A program made the position numbers and the translations under genes. The notes under the pieces are model-generated. The model made no database searches, was not told where the DNA came from, and saw only the letters and a list, made by a program, of their open reading frames with translations. 64,000 bases of DNA from Euryarchaeota archaeon UBA86 (GTDB taxonomy: Archaea; Thermoplasmatota; Poseidoniia; Poseidoniales; Thalassarchaeaceae): positions 1 to 64,000 of the forward strand of contig DAQX01000008.1 of NCBI GenBank assembly GCA_002503055.1, read 5' to 3'. Position 1 is the stretch's first letter. The number at the start of each line of letters is the position of its first letter. Positions 43,167 to 52,681 of the stretch are shown piece after piece.

Positions 43167-45602
43167 CTACTGTGAGAGGTCTTTGACCTTCTCCACTAGG
43201 TCCATCTTACTGATTCGCGATGTTCCGATTGGTGTCGAGAGCACGGATATGACCACTACGATCAGAATTAGTTGGAGTGTGCTAGCAAAATTCGGCTGTA
43301 GGGAGAAGTAGAACGCCCATTGGACGAGTTGCGAAATCAGATACTGTGCCATCACTATGGTGAATGCGGCTGAGAGAATTCCTCCAATTAGTCCGATTGC
43401 GAAGTGCTCACCTAGGATCATCATCCTGATTCTGGATATCGGAGCGCCTAGTACTCTGAGGGTCGCCAACTCAGAATCACGCTCGCTGAGATTCATCAGC
43501 AGGGTGATTGAGAGTACTGCAACGGCAATGAGAATGCCAAGTCCTAGAATGGCGTTGTAGATGCCTTGCTGCTGCTCTAGCAAGGATTCGAACGAGTCGA
43601 TTAAGTCCTGTCTCTGAGTGATTCCGACAGACATCTCCCCTATCTCATCATCCAACTCAATTCCCTCTGGCAGAGTGAGAAGGACGGAAGTAGCTTCCAA
43701 TCCGATGGCATCTGACAAATCAGAGCGGTGGAAGTAAATCGTCCGAGAGATCTCTCCACTGGTCACTCCGCTTATCTCGACCTCGAGAGAAAATGGGCCG
43801 AACATGACGGTCTGTTTCTGACCTACCTCCCATTCGAGGAACAGCATGGTTCCCTCATCCACCAGTACATTGGGAGTATCGGCGTCTAGTGTGGGAAGTT
43901 GGCCCTCGGACAGATCTATCGGAATCATCGCATCATCCTCAGTGGAGATTACATCTAGTCCGTAAGCTAGGAACTGTCTAGTGTCGCCCTCTGCATTTCC
44001 CGGGAAAACCAGCATAGACTCAAAATCTGCTCCGTTTTCTTCAGCCCACTCTATGACTTCCCCCTCGCCTCCGAAGGGCACATTCACCTGTGCATCCCAG
44101 TTTTGGTTGGCTCCGGTGACTAGATTGTCCATAGAGTCCATCATCATCGACATGGTTCCGAAGATGAGCATAGACAGACCCACAGCGAAGAAGGTGAATA
44201 CCAGTCTCATCGGCTTCCTGACGCTTGATCTAACAGTCAGACCGACCGTTGTAGGTAGGCGCGATGTCAGCCTCTGAATTCCACGCGAAGATAGTCTGAC
44301 CTCATTTTGTCCCCTCAGTATATCGAGTGGTTGAATCGTTGATGCCTCGTAAGCGGGCTTAATTCCGGCAATCAGAACTACAACCATAGCGATACCCAGA
44401 TTCTGCAGAATTAGCGATGGCTCGGTGCTGAAGCCGATTGCTGGAATGCCGATGATTTCCTCATACATCGCCACCATCGCAGGCCCACCGAAGGCAGCAC
44501 CTAGGATGATGCCAATCGTAGAGCCGATTAGGCCGATGGCTACAGGTGCGAGGATGAATCCAGGCATAATTGCAGATCTAGGAATTCCAAGAGTTCGAAG
44601 TATTGCAATTTCTCTGGCTTGAGATTGAATCAGTCTCTGTAGGCTAAGGAAGATTGTGATTCCAGCGACCATAGCAATCATTCCCGTAATTACTGGATAA
44701 CTCAGGCTGGCCCCCTCGGCATCAGCGCGCAGGAATTCGACTGATTGGACTCCGGACCTATCGTAAGCAGTAAATGAAGAGTCGTCGGCATCCATCACCG
44801 TCTGTCTGACATAAGAGATGGCTTGGCTCAGACTCTCGCCTTCAACCTCCTCTGTAGACTGAAGGTCAAACTCAGGTGTACCTTCGACATCTAGGAGCAA
44901 TAGATTGGCAGAACCCGCACTCAGGTTGGCTAGACGCTCAATTCCCGAATCGGACAAGTAACCGGTAGCAAAGGTACCTGGCTCGGCAGGAAGGATGGAG
45001 CCTTCCAAAGCATAGTAGAGGTGATATGGGTGGTAACCGATTCCTACTACCGTGAAGTCCATGCTGCCATGGCCTGCGCCAATGGAGACTATGTCTCCAA
45101 CTTCGATACCCATCCCAGACGCCGCATGCTCGTCGAGAACTAACTCATCATCTGCCGCTGCTAATCTGCCAGAACAGCATTCGTGTTCAGGCATCCAGAC
45201 CTTGTCTATCCTGCCCTCATCGATACCATGCCAAACAGCAGGAACAAGTTTCTCATCACCTTCTTCGGAATGAAACATCAGGCCATCCACTACCACTCTT
45301 GGCTCACATGAAACCAGAGGTAAATCAGGGTCGGGCCAGTTCTGCGCTATCTCGGAGCAAAGTGAGTTGGCGATTTCCCCGTCCCAAGTTGAAGCTGTGT
45401 TCTCGACCCAGACATCTGCAAGGTTGGTGCCCTCCTCATCATCAGAGTAGATGTTGTCGTACAGATTGTGGACTGAGTTAGCGTACGTTCCAAACGAGAT
45501 TCCTGCAAACAAACCGACGGCAACCATGCTGACCACCGCGAATAGCATCAGCCTCCTCTTCATCAGGCTCCTTGCGAGGCGTTTGGTCAGTAGACTGGAC
45601 AC
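43167..45602 (-). CDS. FtsX/MacB-type ABC transporter permease
   Basis: 811 residues from GTG 45602. An N-terminal helix (about 18-38) leads to a large extracytoplasmic MacB_PCD-like domain, then three helices in the first FtsX block (about 300-430), a second helix and periplasmic domain (about 465-665), and a second FtsX block at the C-terminus (about 680-800). It pairs with the ATPase gene 9 bases upstream. Such exporters move lipoproteins, lipids or peptides out of the membrane or transmit force. The many lipoproteins in this window make lipoprotein or lipid handling a reasonable but unproven idea. Confidence 0.9.
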   Translation of the reverse strand: MSSLLTKRLARSLMKRRLMLFAVVSMVAVGLFAGISFGTYANSVHNLYDNIYSDDEEGTNLADVWVENTASTWDGEIANSLCSEIAQNWPDPDLPLVSCEPRVVVDGLMFHSEEGDEKLVPAVWHGIDEGRIDKVWMPEHECCSGRLAAADDELVLDEHAASGMGIEVGDIVSIGAGHGSMDFTVVGIGYHPYHLYYALEGSILPAEPGTFATGYLSDSGIERLANLSAGSANLLLLDVEGTPEFDLQSTEEVEGESLSQAISYVRQTVMDADDSSFTAYDRSGVQSVEFLRADAEGASLSYPVITGMIAMVAGITIFLSLQRLIQSQAREIAILRTLGIPRSAIMPGFILAPVAIGLIGSTIGIILGAAFGGPAMVAMYEEIIGIPAIGFSTEPSLILQNLGIAMVVVLIAGIKPAYEASTIQPLDILRGQNEVRLSSRGIQRLTSRLPTTVGLTVRSSVRKPMRLVFTFFAVGLSMLIFGTMSMMMDSMDNLVTGANQNWDAQVNVPFGGEGEVIEWAEENGADFESMLVFPGNAEGDTRQFLAYGLDVISTEDDAMIPIDLSEGQLPTLDADTPNVLVDEGTMLFLEWEVGQKQTVMFGPFSLEVEISGVTSGEISRTIYFHRSDLSDAIGLEATSVLLTLPEGIELDDEIGEMSVGITQRQDLIDSFESLLEQQQGIYNAILGLGILIAVAVLSITLLMNLSERDSELATLRVLGAPISRIRMMILGEHFAIGLIGGILSAAFTIVMAQYLISQLVQWAFYFSLQPNFASTLQLILIVVVISVLSTPIGTSRISKMDLVEKVKDLSQ

Positions 45603-45611
45603 TCAATCACC

Positions 45612-46430
45612 TCATCCAATGCGGTCATCTGAGAGAATTTTGCCGCTATCGAGTCTGACTGCTCTTGTTGAGTACTCGACAAGAGACTCGTCGTGAGTCA
45701 CGAAGACGCAGGTAATACCCTCGGCCTGGCAAGCCTTCACCAAGACTTCCATGACCATGCCCGAGGTCTTGGAATCTAAATTTCCAGTCAGTTCGTCTCC
45801 GAGGAGTAGGCGTGGCTTCTTAGCCAGGCTCCTCGCAATCGCGACTCTCTGCTGTTGCCCGCCGCTAATCTCAGCGGGAAATCTGTCAACTTCCTCGCTC
45901 AGCCCAACTAGGTCGAGCAGGTGACGTGCACGGGCCTCATCACGGCCTCCTGCCAACTCCTGAATCAGAGTGATGTTCTCAAGCACTGTGAGATCCTGTA
46001 GGAGATTGAAAAATTGGAAGACATATCCAATATTTTCTCTCCTGAATGAAGTGGCTTCCTCACTAGCCTTTGCCATAGGTCGAGAGTAAGAGAAGTAATG
46101 CAAGGGATAGAGTAGGAGACGTAAGAGGGGTCGCAAGGGATCGAACCAAGCAGTGCGACTCTCGGTAGTGATTCGATTCCACCACCTAAGTGGGATTTCA
46201 GGGGCCCTAGGTACTTCCCCACCTGCAAACCTGTACGTACCAGCAGTTGGACTGTCCAGTGCTGAAATGCAGTTCAGCAGGGTCGTCTTCCCGGAGCCTG
46301 ATGGCCCTAGTAAGATAATCCTCTCACCTTCGCTTATCTCCAAATCGATTCCATCTAGGGCTCTGACTGTACCTGAGGCCATGTGATAGTGCCTCTCCAG
46401 TCCTTTCATACTCACCAGTGGCATAGACAT
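45612..46430 (-). CDS. MacB/LolD-type ABC transporter ATPase with a long insertion
   Basis: 272 residues. Walker A GPSGSGKTT (residues 42-50), Q-loop GYVFQFFNL (about 135-143), signature EISGGQQQRVAIA, Walker B LLLGDELTGNLDS and switch VFVTHD are intact. Between Walker A and the Q-loop there is an extra stretch of about 50 residues (roughly 72-125), rich in Trp, Arg, Leu and Tyr (PLRPLLRLLLYPLHYFSYS), not present in normal family members of about 225 residues. The domain otherwise fits the FtsX-type permease downstream. Confidence 0.92.
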   Translation of the reverse strand: MSMPLVSMKGLERHYHMASGTVRALDGIDLEISEGERIILLGPSGSGKTTLLNCISALDSPTAGTYRFAGGEVPRAPEIPLRWWNRITTESRTAWFDPLRPLLRLLLYPLHYFSYSRPMAKASEEATSFRRENIGYVFQFFNLLQDLTVLENITLIQELAGGRDEARARHLLDLVGLSEEVDRFPAEISGGQQQRVAIARSLAKKPRLLLGDELTGNLDSKTSGMVMEVLVKACQAEGITCVFVTHDESLVEYSTRAVRLDSGKILSDDRIG

Positions 46431-46473
46431 TCGAACTACTCCGTAGTTTGTGCAAGCAGAACCAACTAATCAA

Positions 46474-48552
46474 CTACTCGGATGTGCCCGAAAAGAATGC
46501 CATCGAGTCTCTAAACAACTCTTCTCGGCGCCTGATTCTGTTATCTCTAATCTTCAACCAGGTGAAGGCGATTGCGATAAGAAGAATGACTGGAATAATT
46601 GCTTCAGCATGATATCTCTCCATGAATTCGATAATTCCTCTCGCAGTATATGCCCAAGTTAGAGAAGCTGCAGACCCTCCAATTAAGCAGGCTGCGAGTA
46701 CCCTCTCGAATGGCATTCTAGCTACTAGTCCAAGCATTGCTCCAACAAGGACTCCACTAGCCATGAAAGGAATCCAGACGAATACAATCAAGCCCCAATA
46801 ACCATATTTGTCAATGCGATCTTGATTTTTGTGAGCAACATACTCCACGGAGGACAGGATATCTCCCATGAATGGATTCTGAAGTAGAGCACCGGCAATT
46901 CCTCCACGCTTGGCTACCATGGCCTCTCCGGTGAAATCTTTGATGCCCTGCTCAACCCTACCGGCCTCTGCCCTGTCTGCTAAAGTTAACTTCTCGTTTC
47001 GTGCACTCACTACTAGAGAACGGTCGCTGAGGTGTTGGGCTAGTTCGGTCCTGAGATGCCCCTCCAAGTCATCTTGCAGATCTTTGTATGTGGGCTTGAA
47101 TAGGAAATAAGCAAAACGCTGTACGGGGCGATAGATTACTCTGATGAAGACTGCTTCCTCATCGGCCATTACTGCGGAGCCGAAGTCTACTAAATCGTGC
47201 TTACGGAACCAGCGAGCGAGGCTCTCGTGCGCGGCGGTATCAAGACGTCCAAAGGCACCGATACCAGAGAAGAAGGGGCCATAATCCTCGGCGAGAGGGG
47301 CGGAAGAAGAGTCACTGTAGAAGAGCTCGGGACCAAGTGAAGTTAGGTCCGGCGAGGTGGTTGAGTCTGTGCAGACGACTTTGAGTTGCAGTGGTCGCAT
47401 CTCGCCGAAGACGGCAAACTCTTCGAGAAGTTCCTTGGTTATCTCGGCGCGTACATCAATCGGTGAGGCTATGGTCTTTCCAGTAGTCGTGTATGGGACA
47501 ATAACATCGATTGAAATTGGTCTATCCTGCAACCTCATTTGTTCAAAGTCAACTTTGCATCGCAATTCTTTCTGGACTGAAGCAATGGTACGCTCAATCA
47601 GCCTCTTAGTCTGAGCCTTGCTCAGAAGATCTTCTACATCCCTGTGATACAATCTGTGCATAAGTGGATATTGCACGCAAAGGAAGAAAATCGACATACC
47701 TAGCGATACAAGGGCCAACCACCAAGCAGGAGCTCCTTCATCCGAGCCGAAGAGCATTGCAGTCTCACGGCCTCCGACCCATTCGGCGCCCATTAGGAGC
47801 CATCCCATGGTGCCAAAATCCTGTATTGACAGGCAAGTTCTAGGCTCATCATCCGTGACTACTACTTCAACGGATTCTTCACTGCTGAACAGGCCTCCTT
47901 TCTTGACTGTCTTGACCTCAACAGGGAGTTGTTTCGAATTTAGGCTGGTCAAAGACTCTGAAACCAATAGAAATGAGCTCTCATTGTCAATGTGTTCAAA
48001 CGAATCCTCAGATTCTGAGAAAAACAGTGTTGCAGACATTAGGTAGTTCCCTTCAGAAATGGAATCACCGATTTCTATCTCTGAGCGTATATCTTCTATT
48101 CCACCTTGATATGAAGAAATCAATGGATCGGAGTCCTCATCAAGAGTCAGAAGAACAACTAAAATTGTTGCAGATGAAGGAGCATTGTTCGATTTGACAA
48201 CGAGATTATCGTGGTCGCCATATGCTCTAATCCAAACCTCTCCCTTCTGATCTTGGCACTCTCCTCCAGGATCGATGGGAGTTTTGGAGAGTGTTTGGTC
48301 CAGTACTATTGAATCGGCAGCAATTATTCCCGAAGACAATACCATCATGCCTCCGAAGAATACTATTCCCGAGATTACTCCGACAACTAAAGTCCAGTCA
48401 TCGAAAGTTCCTCTGAAGAATCTCCTCTGACCAGTTCTACGCTGGCGTATTCGATCCAACTCCCTATCGAGGGGGTCTTCTTCGACTTCTACCTCAGCGG
48501 CTTCTGCAACTTGCTCTGGCGTCACGGTATAGCCACGCAGAAGGAGACTCAT
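46474..48552 (-). CDS. Large membrane protein with C-terminal small-multidrug-export-like domain
   Basis: 692 residues. After a charged N-terminus a membrane helix (about 55-80) leads to an extracytoplasmic region, a second helix (about 280-300), a long cytoplasmic region with KAQTKRLIERTIASVQKEL, and then a C-terminal helical domain (about 580-680) with YWGLIVFVWIPFMASGVLVG and AACLIGGSAASLTWAY that resembles the Sm_multidrug_ex family. Function is unknown. A hairpin ends 2 bases before its ATG. Confidence 0.68.
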   Translation of the reverse strand: MSLLLRGYTVTPEQVAEAAEVEVEEDPLDRELDRIRQRRTGQRRFFRGTFDDWTLVVGVISGIVFFGGMMVLSSGIIAADSIVLDQTLSKTPIDPGGECQDQKGEVWIRAYGDHDNLVVKSNNAPSSATILVVLLTLDEDSDPLISSYQGGIEDIRSEIEIGDSISEGNYLMSATLFFSESEDSFEHIDNESSFLLVSESLTSLNSKQLPVEVKTVKKGGLFSSEESVEVVVTDDEPRTCLSIQDFGTMGWLLMGAEWVGGRETAMLFGSDEGAPAWWLALVSLGMSIFFLCVQYPLMHRLYHRDVEDLLSKAQTKRLIERTIASVQKELRCKVDFEQMRLQDRPISIDVIVPYTTTGKTIASPIDVRAEITKELLEEFAVFGEMRPLQLKVVCTDSTTSPDLTSLGPELFYSDSSSAPLAEDYGPFFSGIGAFGRLDTAAHESLARWFRKHDLVDFGSAVMADEEAVFIRVIYRPVQRFAYFLFKPTYKDLQDDLEGHLRTELAQHLSDRSLVVSARNEKLTLADRAEAGRVEQGIKDFTGEAMVAKRGGIAGALLQNPFMGDILSSVEYVAHKNQDRIDKYGYWGLIVFVWIPFMASGVLVGAMLGLVARMPFERVLAACLIGGSAASLTWAYTARGIIEFMERYHAEAIIPVILLIAIAFTWLKIRDNRIRRREELFRDSMAFFSGTSE

Positions 48553-48554
48553 AG

Positions 48555-48578
48555 CCCTGTCCCCTACAGGGGACAGGG
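48555..48578 (-). terminator. GC-rich hairpin between two minus-strand genes
   Basis: CCCTGTCCCC-TACA-GGGGACAGGG (plus strand) is a perfect 10-bp stem with a 4-base loop. On the minus strand it lies 20 bases after the stop of the acidic lipoprotein gene and its stem ends 2 bases before the ATG of the 692-residue membrane protein. It may terminate the first gene, or control translation of the second by masking its start. Confidence 0.5.
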
Positions 48579-48598
48579 GCTACCGAGTTTTCGTATAT

Positions 48599-51100
48599 TC
48601 AGTCACGACGAGTCGCGAATGCTGCACCAAGTAGTACAGTCAATGCCATCAGTGCGCCGAAGCCGGGTAGAGCTGGTGGGTTTGCTAGTGAGTCAGATGA
48701 ATACTCGGATGCCCAAGTGTCATACATTTCCATTCTAGTTTGGCCATCCCATCCTTCGAGAGTTAGCATATCGCCCGGCGAAACTAATCCATCGCCGTCA
48801 AGATCGGTGTAAGTGTGAGTTACTCCATTAGCTTCTCCTCCAGCTAGTGGGATGCTGAATTCAACTGTACATTCATTCAGATCTGGTTCAACCATCTCGC
48901 CCGTTTCTTCGTCGTATTCCTCATGACAGTCGCTAAGGAAGCGAGTCTCGAAGTCGGAAATTGGTGCGTTAAGAGTCTGGTTCTTGGCAATATATCCAAT
49001 GAGTATCGCAGGCATTTCTTGCTGATTATCATCGTCCCCATCGTCAAACTCGTCAGAGCCGTCCTCGCAGTCCTCCTCTCCATCATTGACCCAGTCCATC
49101 GGGATCTCGTCGCCGTTGTCGCATGTGAACCACTCTTCGCCATCATCATCGTCAGCACAGCAATCATTCCAGGCGTCTTGGAACTCGTCCCAATCCAATC
49201 CCCCGCTATCATCGTAATCGTACATACCAATGAAGACAGAGAGGCCTTCGAAGTCTTCTTCTGACATCTCTTCGCCAGTTGAATTGACAAAAGCGGCCCA
49301 CTCAGAGGGTGTGACATGTTCGTCCATGTCTTCAAGCCAGCCGTCGATGAGATGGAATGCACACTCTGCATCACATTCGCCACCGCCATCAGGCAACATG
49401 TCCACAATGCCATCGATGAAGCACTGCATCTCGTCGATGTCGATTAGGTCGCTTCCATCGTAGTCGCAATCATCGAACAGGATTGAGACCTCGTCGTAAT
49501 CCAGTTCGGGGTTTGTTGGATCGGAATCCCAGGAATCCTGGAACTCTTGGAAACTCATGTATCCATCGTCATTCGCATCTACAGATTCCATAGCCTCTTC
49601 TGGAGTTGGGGCGCCATCGCCATCATCGTCTGAACCTGACCACTCGTCCCAGTCCGCAGAGTGCTCGAATTCCTCGCTCTGTCCGAAGTCGTCAGTGCAG
49701 TGCCAGTCTGAGTCATGGTGCTCGCAGTAATACCACCATGTGCCCCAGTACTCATCGTCCTGAGATTCCTTACACCACCAAACAGTATCATCACCATCTG
49801 GGTTGCCTTCCCATTCGCAGTAGCCGTCATAATAGTCCGCCCAACCAATATCATCGCCGCCATCGTCGTCATCATCGAACATCTCAGAATCTACCCACAT
49901 GAATGTGGTGCATTCCTCCTCGGACATTCCCTCTATCTGAGCATGGGTGTGAGTATTGTAGCAACCTGTGAATGGCTCCCCATTAGGGTCATGCTGAGAT
50001 GTGTAGTTCTCTAGATACATCCACGAGTAGCAAGTGTCCTGGTCCGCATCTGTGATGTAATCTCCGTAGGAATTCCAGCAGACCATCTCTGGTTCTGGTT
50101 CATCGGAGCCGTCGCCGCAGTCGTCCCATCCATCGTCAACATAGTCCATCGGGATCTCATTGCCGTTGTCGCAGTAGAATGTATCATCTTCGTCGGCGTC
50201 ATCATCACCCCATGATTCGATATCGACCCAGACAGGTATAGATGTCTTTGGCAGAGTCTCATCGACCTCTATGACTACAGCATCTCCCCACATCATCTGG
50301 TACTCGATGTTCGTAGTTGCAGAGCCATTGTCGCTGGCCATATTGAAGGACATCAAGTCCTCATTCTGATTAATGTGAATGGTCATAGTGATTTCAGCGC
50401 CATCTTCGGTATACTCCATTGTCATAGTCTGAGATTCCATATCGTCGCTCATAGTGATTGTAATTACTGCGTCTTCTGGGATTTCATCCACATCTGAATC
50501 TGGCGTTTCGACTAGCATCCCTTCGTCCCCTTCTTCGCCAGAGAAAAGACCGACCTGATCTGCGAGTACTTCCAAAACATTGGGGGTTGCGTCTCGGGTC
50601 TGGTAAGATTCGGATTCGCCTCCTTCTGCTATCATTCCGCCTGCTGTGTAATGGATATTGACCACCTCTCCAATCTGAGCATGGGTGTATGACATGGTCA
50701 TCAAAGGCGCTATCGAGATGAAGTTATGCACATGCACAGCATCATTATCGAGATCGGCCATTACTGTCTCGATAATCATGACATCCATCTGCATACCCAA
50801 TTCATCATTCCATTCGTTCACATTCATCGACTGAGAATATCCAGCCTTGGGAGTGTCCTCTAGCATCTCTTCGATAGTTCTGACATCGGACATGGCATCC
50901 ATGAAAGTATCCATGGTGGCCATATAGATGCAGTCGCCGACCAACTCAGAGGTAGCATTCTCTTCGTAGTTGGCAGCATTCTCATCCATACATCCGATGA
51001 TGTCGTCGACTAGTTCCTCCAGATCGTCACCAGAAAGGCAACCAGCAAGAGGTGCGGCAATCAAAATTAAGCATGCAAACAAAGCATGTGCTCGTGTCAT
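48599..51100 (-). CDS. Acidic lipoprotein with EF-hand-like and LDL-receptor-A-like motifs and CTERM anchor
   Basis: About 833 residues. The signal ends in the lipobox LAGC (Cys21). Soon after comes a short Cys repeat GCMDENAANYEENAT that resembles the GCTDPxAxNYNPxA repeats of marine bacterial surface proteins. Two copies of a CDNGxEIPMDxVxDG / DCxDGSDE motif (about 304-335 and 657-685) resemble LDL-receptor class A repeats. At least four EF-hand-like loops appear (DANDDGYMSFQEF, DYDGSDLIDIDEM, YDDSGGLDWDEF, DLDGDGLVSPGD). The C-terminus LPGFGALMALTVLLGAAF plus ATRRD is a PGF-CTERM-like sorting signal. A calcium-binding surface protein is likely. GTG 51118 is an alternative start. Confidence 0.82.
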   Translation of the reverse strand: MTRAHALFACLILIAAPLAGCLSGDDLEELVDDIIGCMDENAANYEENATSELVGDCIYMATMDTFMDAMSDVRTIEEMLEDTPKAGYSQSMNVNEWNDELGMQMDVMIIETVMADLDNDAVHVHNFISIAPLMTMSYTHAQIGEVVNIHYTAGGMIAEGGESESYQTRDATPNVLEVLADQVGLFSGEEGDEGMLVETPDSDVDEIPEDAVITITMSDDMESQTMTMEYTEDGAEITMTIHINQNEDLMSFNMASDNGSATTNIEYQMMWGDAVVIEVDETLPKTSIPVWVDIESWGDDDADEDDTFYCDNGNEIPMDYVDDGWDDCGDGSDEPEPEMVCWNSYGDYITDADQDTCYSWMYLENYTSQHDPNGEPFTGCYNTHTHAQIEGMSEEECTTFMWVDSEMFDDDDDGGDDIGWADYYDGYCEWEGNPDGDDTVWWCKESQDDEYWGTWWYYCEHHDSDWHCTDDFGQSEEFEHSADWDEWSGSDDDGDGAPTPEEAMESVDANDDGYMSFQEFQDSWDSDPTNPELDYDEVSILFDDCDYDGSDLIDIDEMQCFIDGIVDMLPDGGGECDAECAFHLIDGWLEDMDEHVTPSEWAAFVNSTGEEMSEEDFEGLSVFIGMYDYDDSGGLDWDEFQDAWNDCCADDDDGEEWFTCDNGDEIPMDWVNDGEEDCEDGSDEFDDGDDDNQQEMPAILIGYIAKNQTLNAPISDFETRFLSDCHEEYDEETGEMVEPDLNECTVEFSIPLAGGEANGVTHTYTDLDGDGLVSPGDMLTLEGWDGQTRMEMYDTWASEYSSDSLANPPALPGFGALMALTVLLGAAFATRRD

Positions 51101-51214
51101 TGCACCGGGCGTCTTCACATCCGTTATGAACTATAGGGCTGCAATAGTCTGGAAAAATGATGCAGCGAGCAAGAGGTGGGCTCTTTAGTGAGGCCACAGG
51201 CTATGGATGAATAG

Positions 51215-51299
51215 TGGTGCAGGGAGTAGGATTCGAACCTACGAAGCACTACGCACTGGGACCTAAACCCAGCCCCTTTGACCACTCGGGTACCCCTGC
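51215..51299 (-). tRNA. tRNA-Leu (anticodon UAG), CCA encoded
   Basis: The minus strand gives the acceptor arm GCAGGGG pairing with TCCCTGC (one G-U), a D-arm CCC-GAGTGGTCAAA-GGG, an anticodon arm CTGGG-TTTAGGT-CCCAG with UAG as anticodon, a long class II variable arm, and a T-arm GTAGG-TTCGAAT-CCTAC. The discriminator A and CCA are in the genome. The long variable arm and anticodon identify leucine. It lies alone between the acidic lipoprotein gene and gpsA. Confidence 0.95.
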
Positions 51300-51392
51300 T
51301 CTTTACCGCGCGGGGGATTTTACATCAATAAGGCAACGCCTCAGTTGGTCAACCCCCATAGGGTCATAACGGGCAGGTTGGGCCCCTTGTAT

Positions 51393-52400
51393 ATGGCACG
51401 GATTGGAGTGGTTGGACTTGGCAACTGGGGCACAGCGCTCGGATACGCCTGGTGCGAAGATGGACACAATGTGCTTGGCTGGACAGTTGAGCAGGAAGTC
51501 TACGAGACGATGATGACCAATGGTGAGAACAGCAAGTATCTACCGGGCTATCCTATTCCAAAGATGCAGGCCACTATGGAGCTTTCCGATATTACATCAG
51601 GGTGCGAAATAATCGTACTCGCATTACCAAGTGGAGTTATTCTTTCAGTAGTAGACGATTTGATTCCTCACCTCAGACCTTCTCATGTCCTAGTCGATCT
51701 AGCCAAAGGACTAGCTCCTTCTGAGGAAGGCGGTTCGGGGATGATTTCAGATGCTATCGAGAGGCGTCTGCAGGATGCTGGAAAGTCCAATCCTGTTGTT
51801 GTGATGACTGGGCCAACAATTGCACCTGAGGTCGCCAGGGGCGTGATGACCACTGCTCTGGTAGCATGTCATGACCGCAGTGTGGCAGACAGGATTGCAG
51901 AGCGTCTGTCGACTGGAAATTTGATTCTCAAGGCTGCTGATGACCCAATTGGCGCAGAACTTTGGGGCGCGTTCAAGAACACGGTAGCGCTTGCATGTGG
52001 ACTTGTCGATGGCCTGCACCCTGAAGGCGGCGATAACCTCAAGGCCGCTCTTGTTCTATCTGGATTTAGCGAGGGAATCATGCTGCTGGAAGCGATGGGT
52101 GCAGAGTCCGGTACTGCATTCGGCCCTGCTGGAATCGGTGACTTGTATGTGACTTCGACCAGTCCGCGTAGTAGGAACCGGACTCTAGGCGAGAAGTTGG
52201 GTTCCGGGCTCTCTCTGGAACAGTCTCAAGGAGAGATGCACATGGTAGCCGAGGGAGTTCGGGCATGTAGGATGTTCAACAATAGGGCGCGTAGGATGGG
52301 GCTTCAAGTTCCATTTATCTCAGCCTTAGAAGGACTACTGGATGGCGAATTAGCTGTGGAAGAGGCTGTCCGCGCTATGGTCGACTCATATCAAGGCTGA
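51393..52400 (+). CDS. gpsA: NAD(P)-dependent glycerol-3-phosphate dehydrogenase, bacterial type
   Basis: About 335 residues. The Rossmann motif is IGVVGLGNWGTALG; further family segments are VLALPSGVI, ISDAIERRL, TGPTIAPEVARGVMT, the catalytic Lys region WGAFKNTVALACGLVDGL and GPAGIGDLYVTSTSPRSRNRTLG. It makes sn-glycerol 3-phosphate from dihydroxyacetone phosphate. Archaeal lipids normally rest on the opposite stereoisomer made by the unrelated EgsA. A gpsA gene therefore bears on the lipid type of this organism. I start it at ATG 51393; the frame reaches 51345 but its first 16 residues look non-coding. Confidence 0.94.
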   Translation: MARIGVVGLGNWGTALGYAWCEDGHNVLGWTVEQEVYETMMTNGENSKYLPGYPIPKMQATMELSDITSGCEIIVLALPSGVILSVVDDLIPHLRPSHVLVDLAKGLAPSEEGGSGMISDAIERRLQDAGKSNPVVVMTGPTIAPEVARGVMTTALVACHDRSVADRIAERLSTGNLILKAADDPIGAELWGAFKNTVALACGLVDGLHPEGGDNLKAALVLSGFSEGIMLLEAMGAESGTAFGPAGIGDLYVTSTSPRSRNRTLGEKLGSGLSLEQSQGEMHMVAEGVRACRMFNNRARRMGLQVPFISALEGLLDGELAVEEAVRAMVDSYQG

Positions 52401-52447
52401 TTTTGGCAAGGATTGATTGCCTCTTTACAATCTCAGGAGTTGAGCAA

Positions 52448-52681
52448 ATGGCGTTTGAGGACCTCACCGAGTTCGAATTACGACTGCTGAAGTGGATTTC
52501 AGCATCCGACTTTGTCGGGGTTGCTTGGTCCACAAAGCGTGCAGCTGATGCGTTCAAGGTTGATGAAAAGGAGGTCTACGAGGCACTAGCATCCTTGACT
52601 GCCAAAGTTCGAGATAACATTCACATCTACTATGACGAAGGTGCAATCAGGATTGTCGCTGACGACTCACTGCCATCTTAG
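52448..52681 (+). CDS. Small winged-helix-like protein of unknown function
   Basis: 77 residues from ATG 52448, preceded by GGAGTTGAG as ribosome site. The pattern of helices and strands (TEFELRLLKWISASDFVG, STKRAADAFKVDEKEVYEAL, then a beta hairpin NIHIYYDEGAIRIVA) is that of a small winged-helix domain, so DNA binding is possible. No close family comes to mind. It lies 47 bases after gpsA and its end overlaps the convergent permease gene by 15 bases. Confidence 0.65.
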   Translation: MAFEDLTEFELRLLKWISASDFVGVAWSTKRAADAFKVDEKEVYEALASLTAKVRDNIHIYYDEGAIRIVADDSLPS

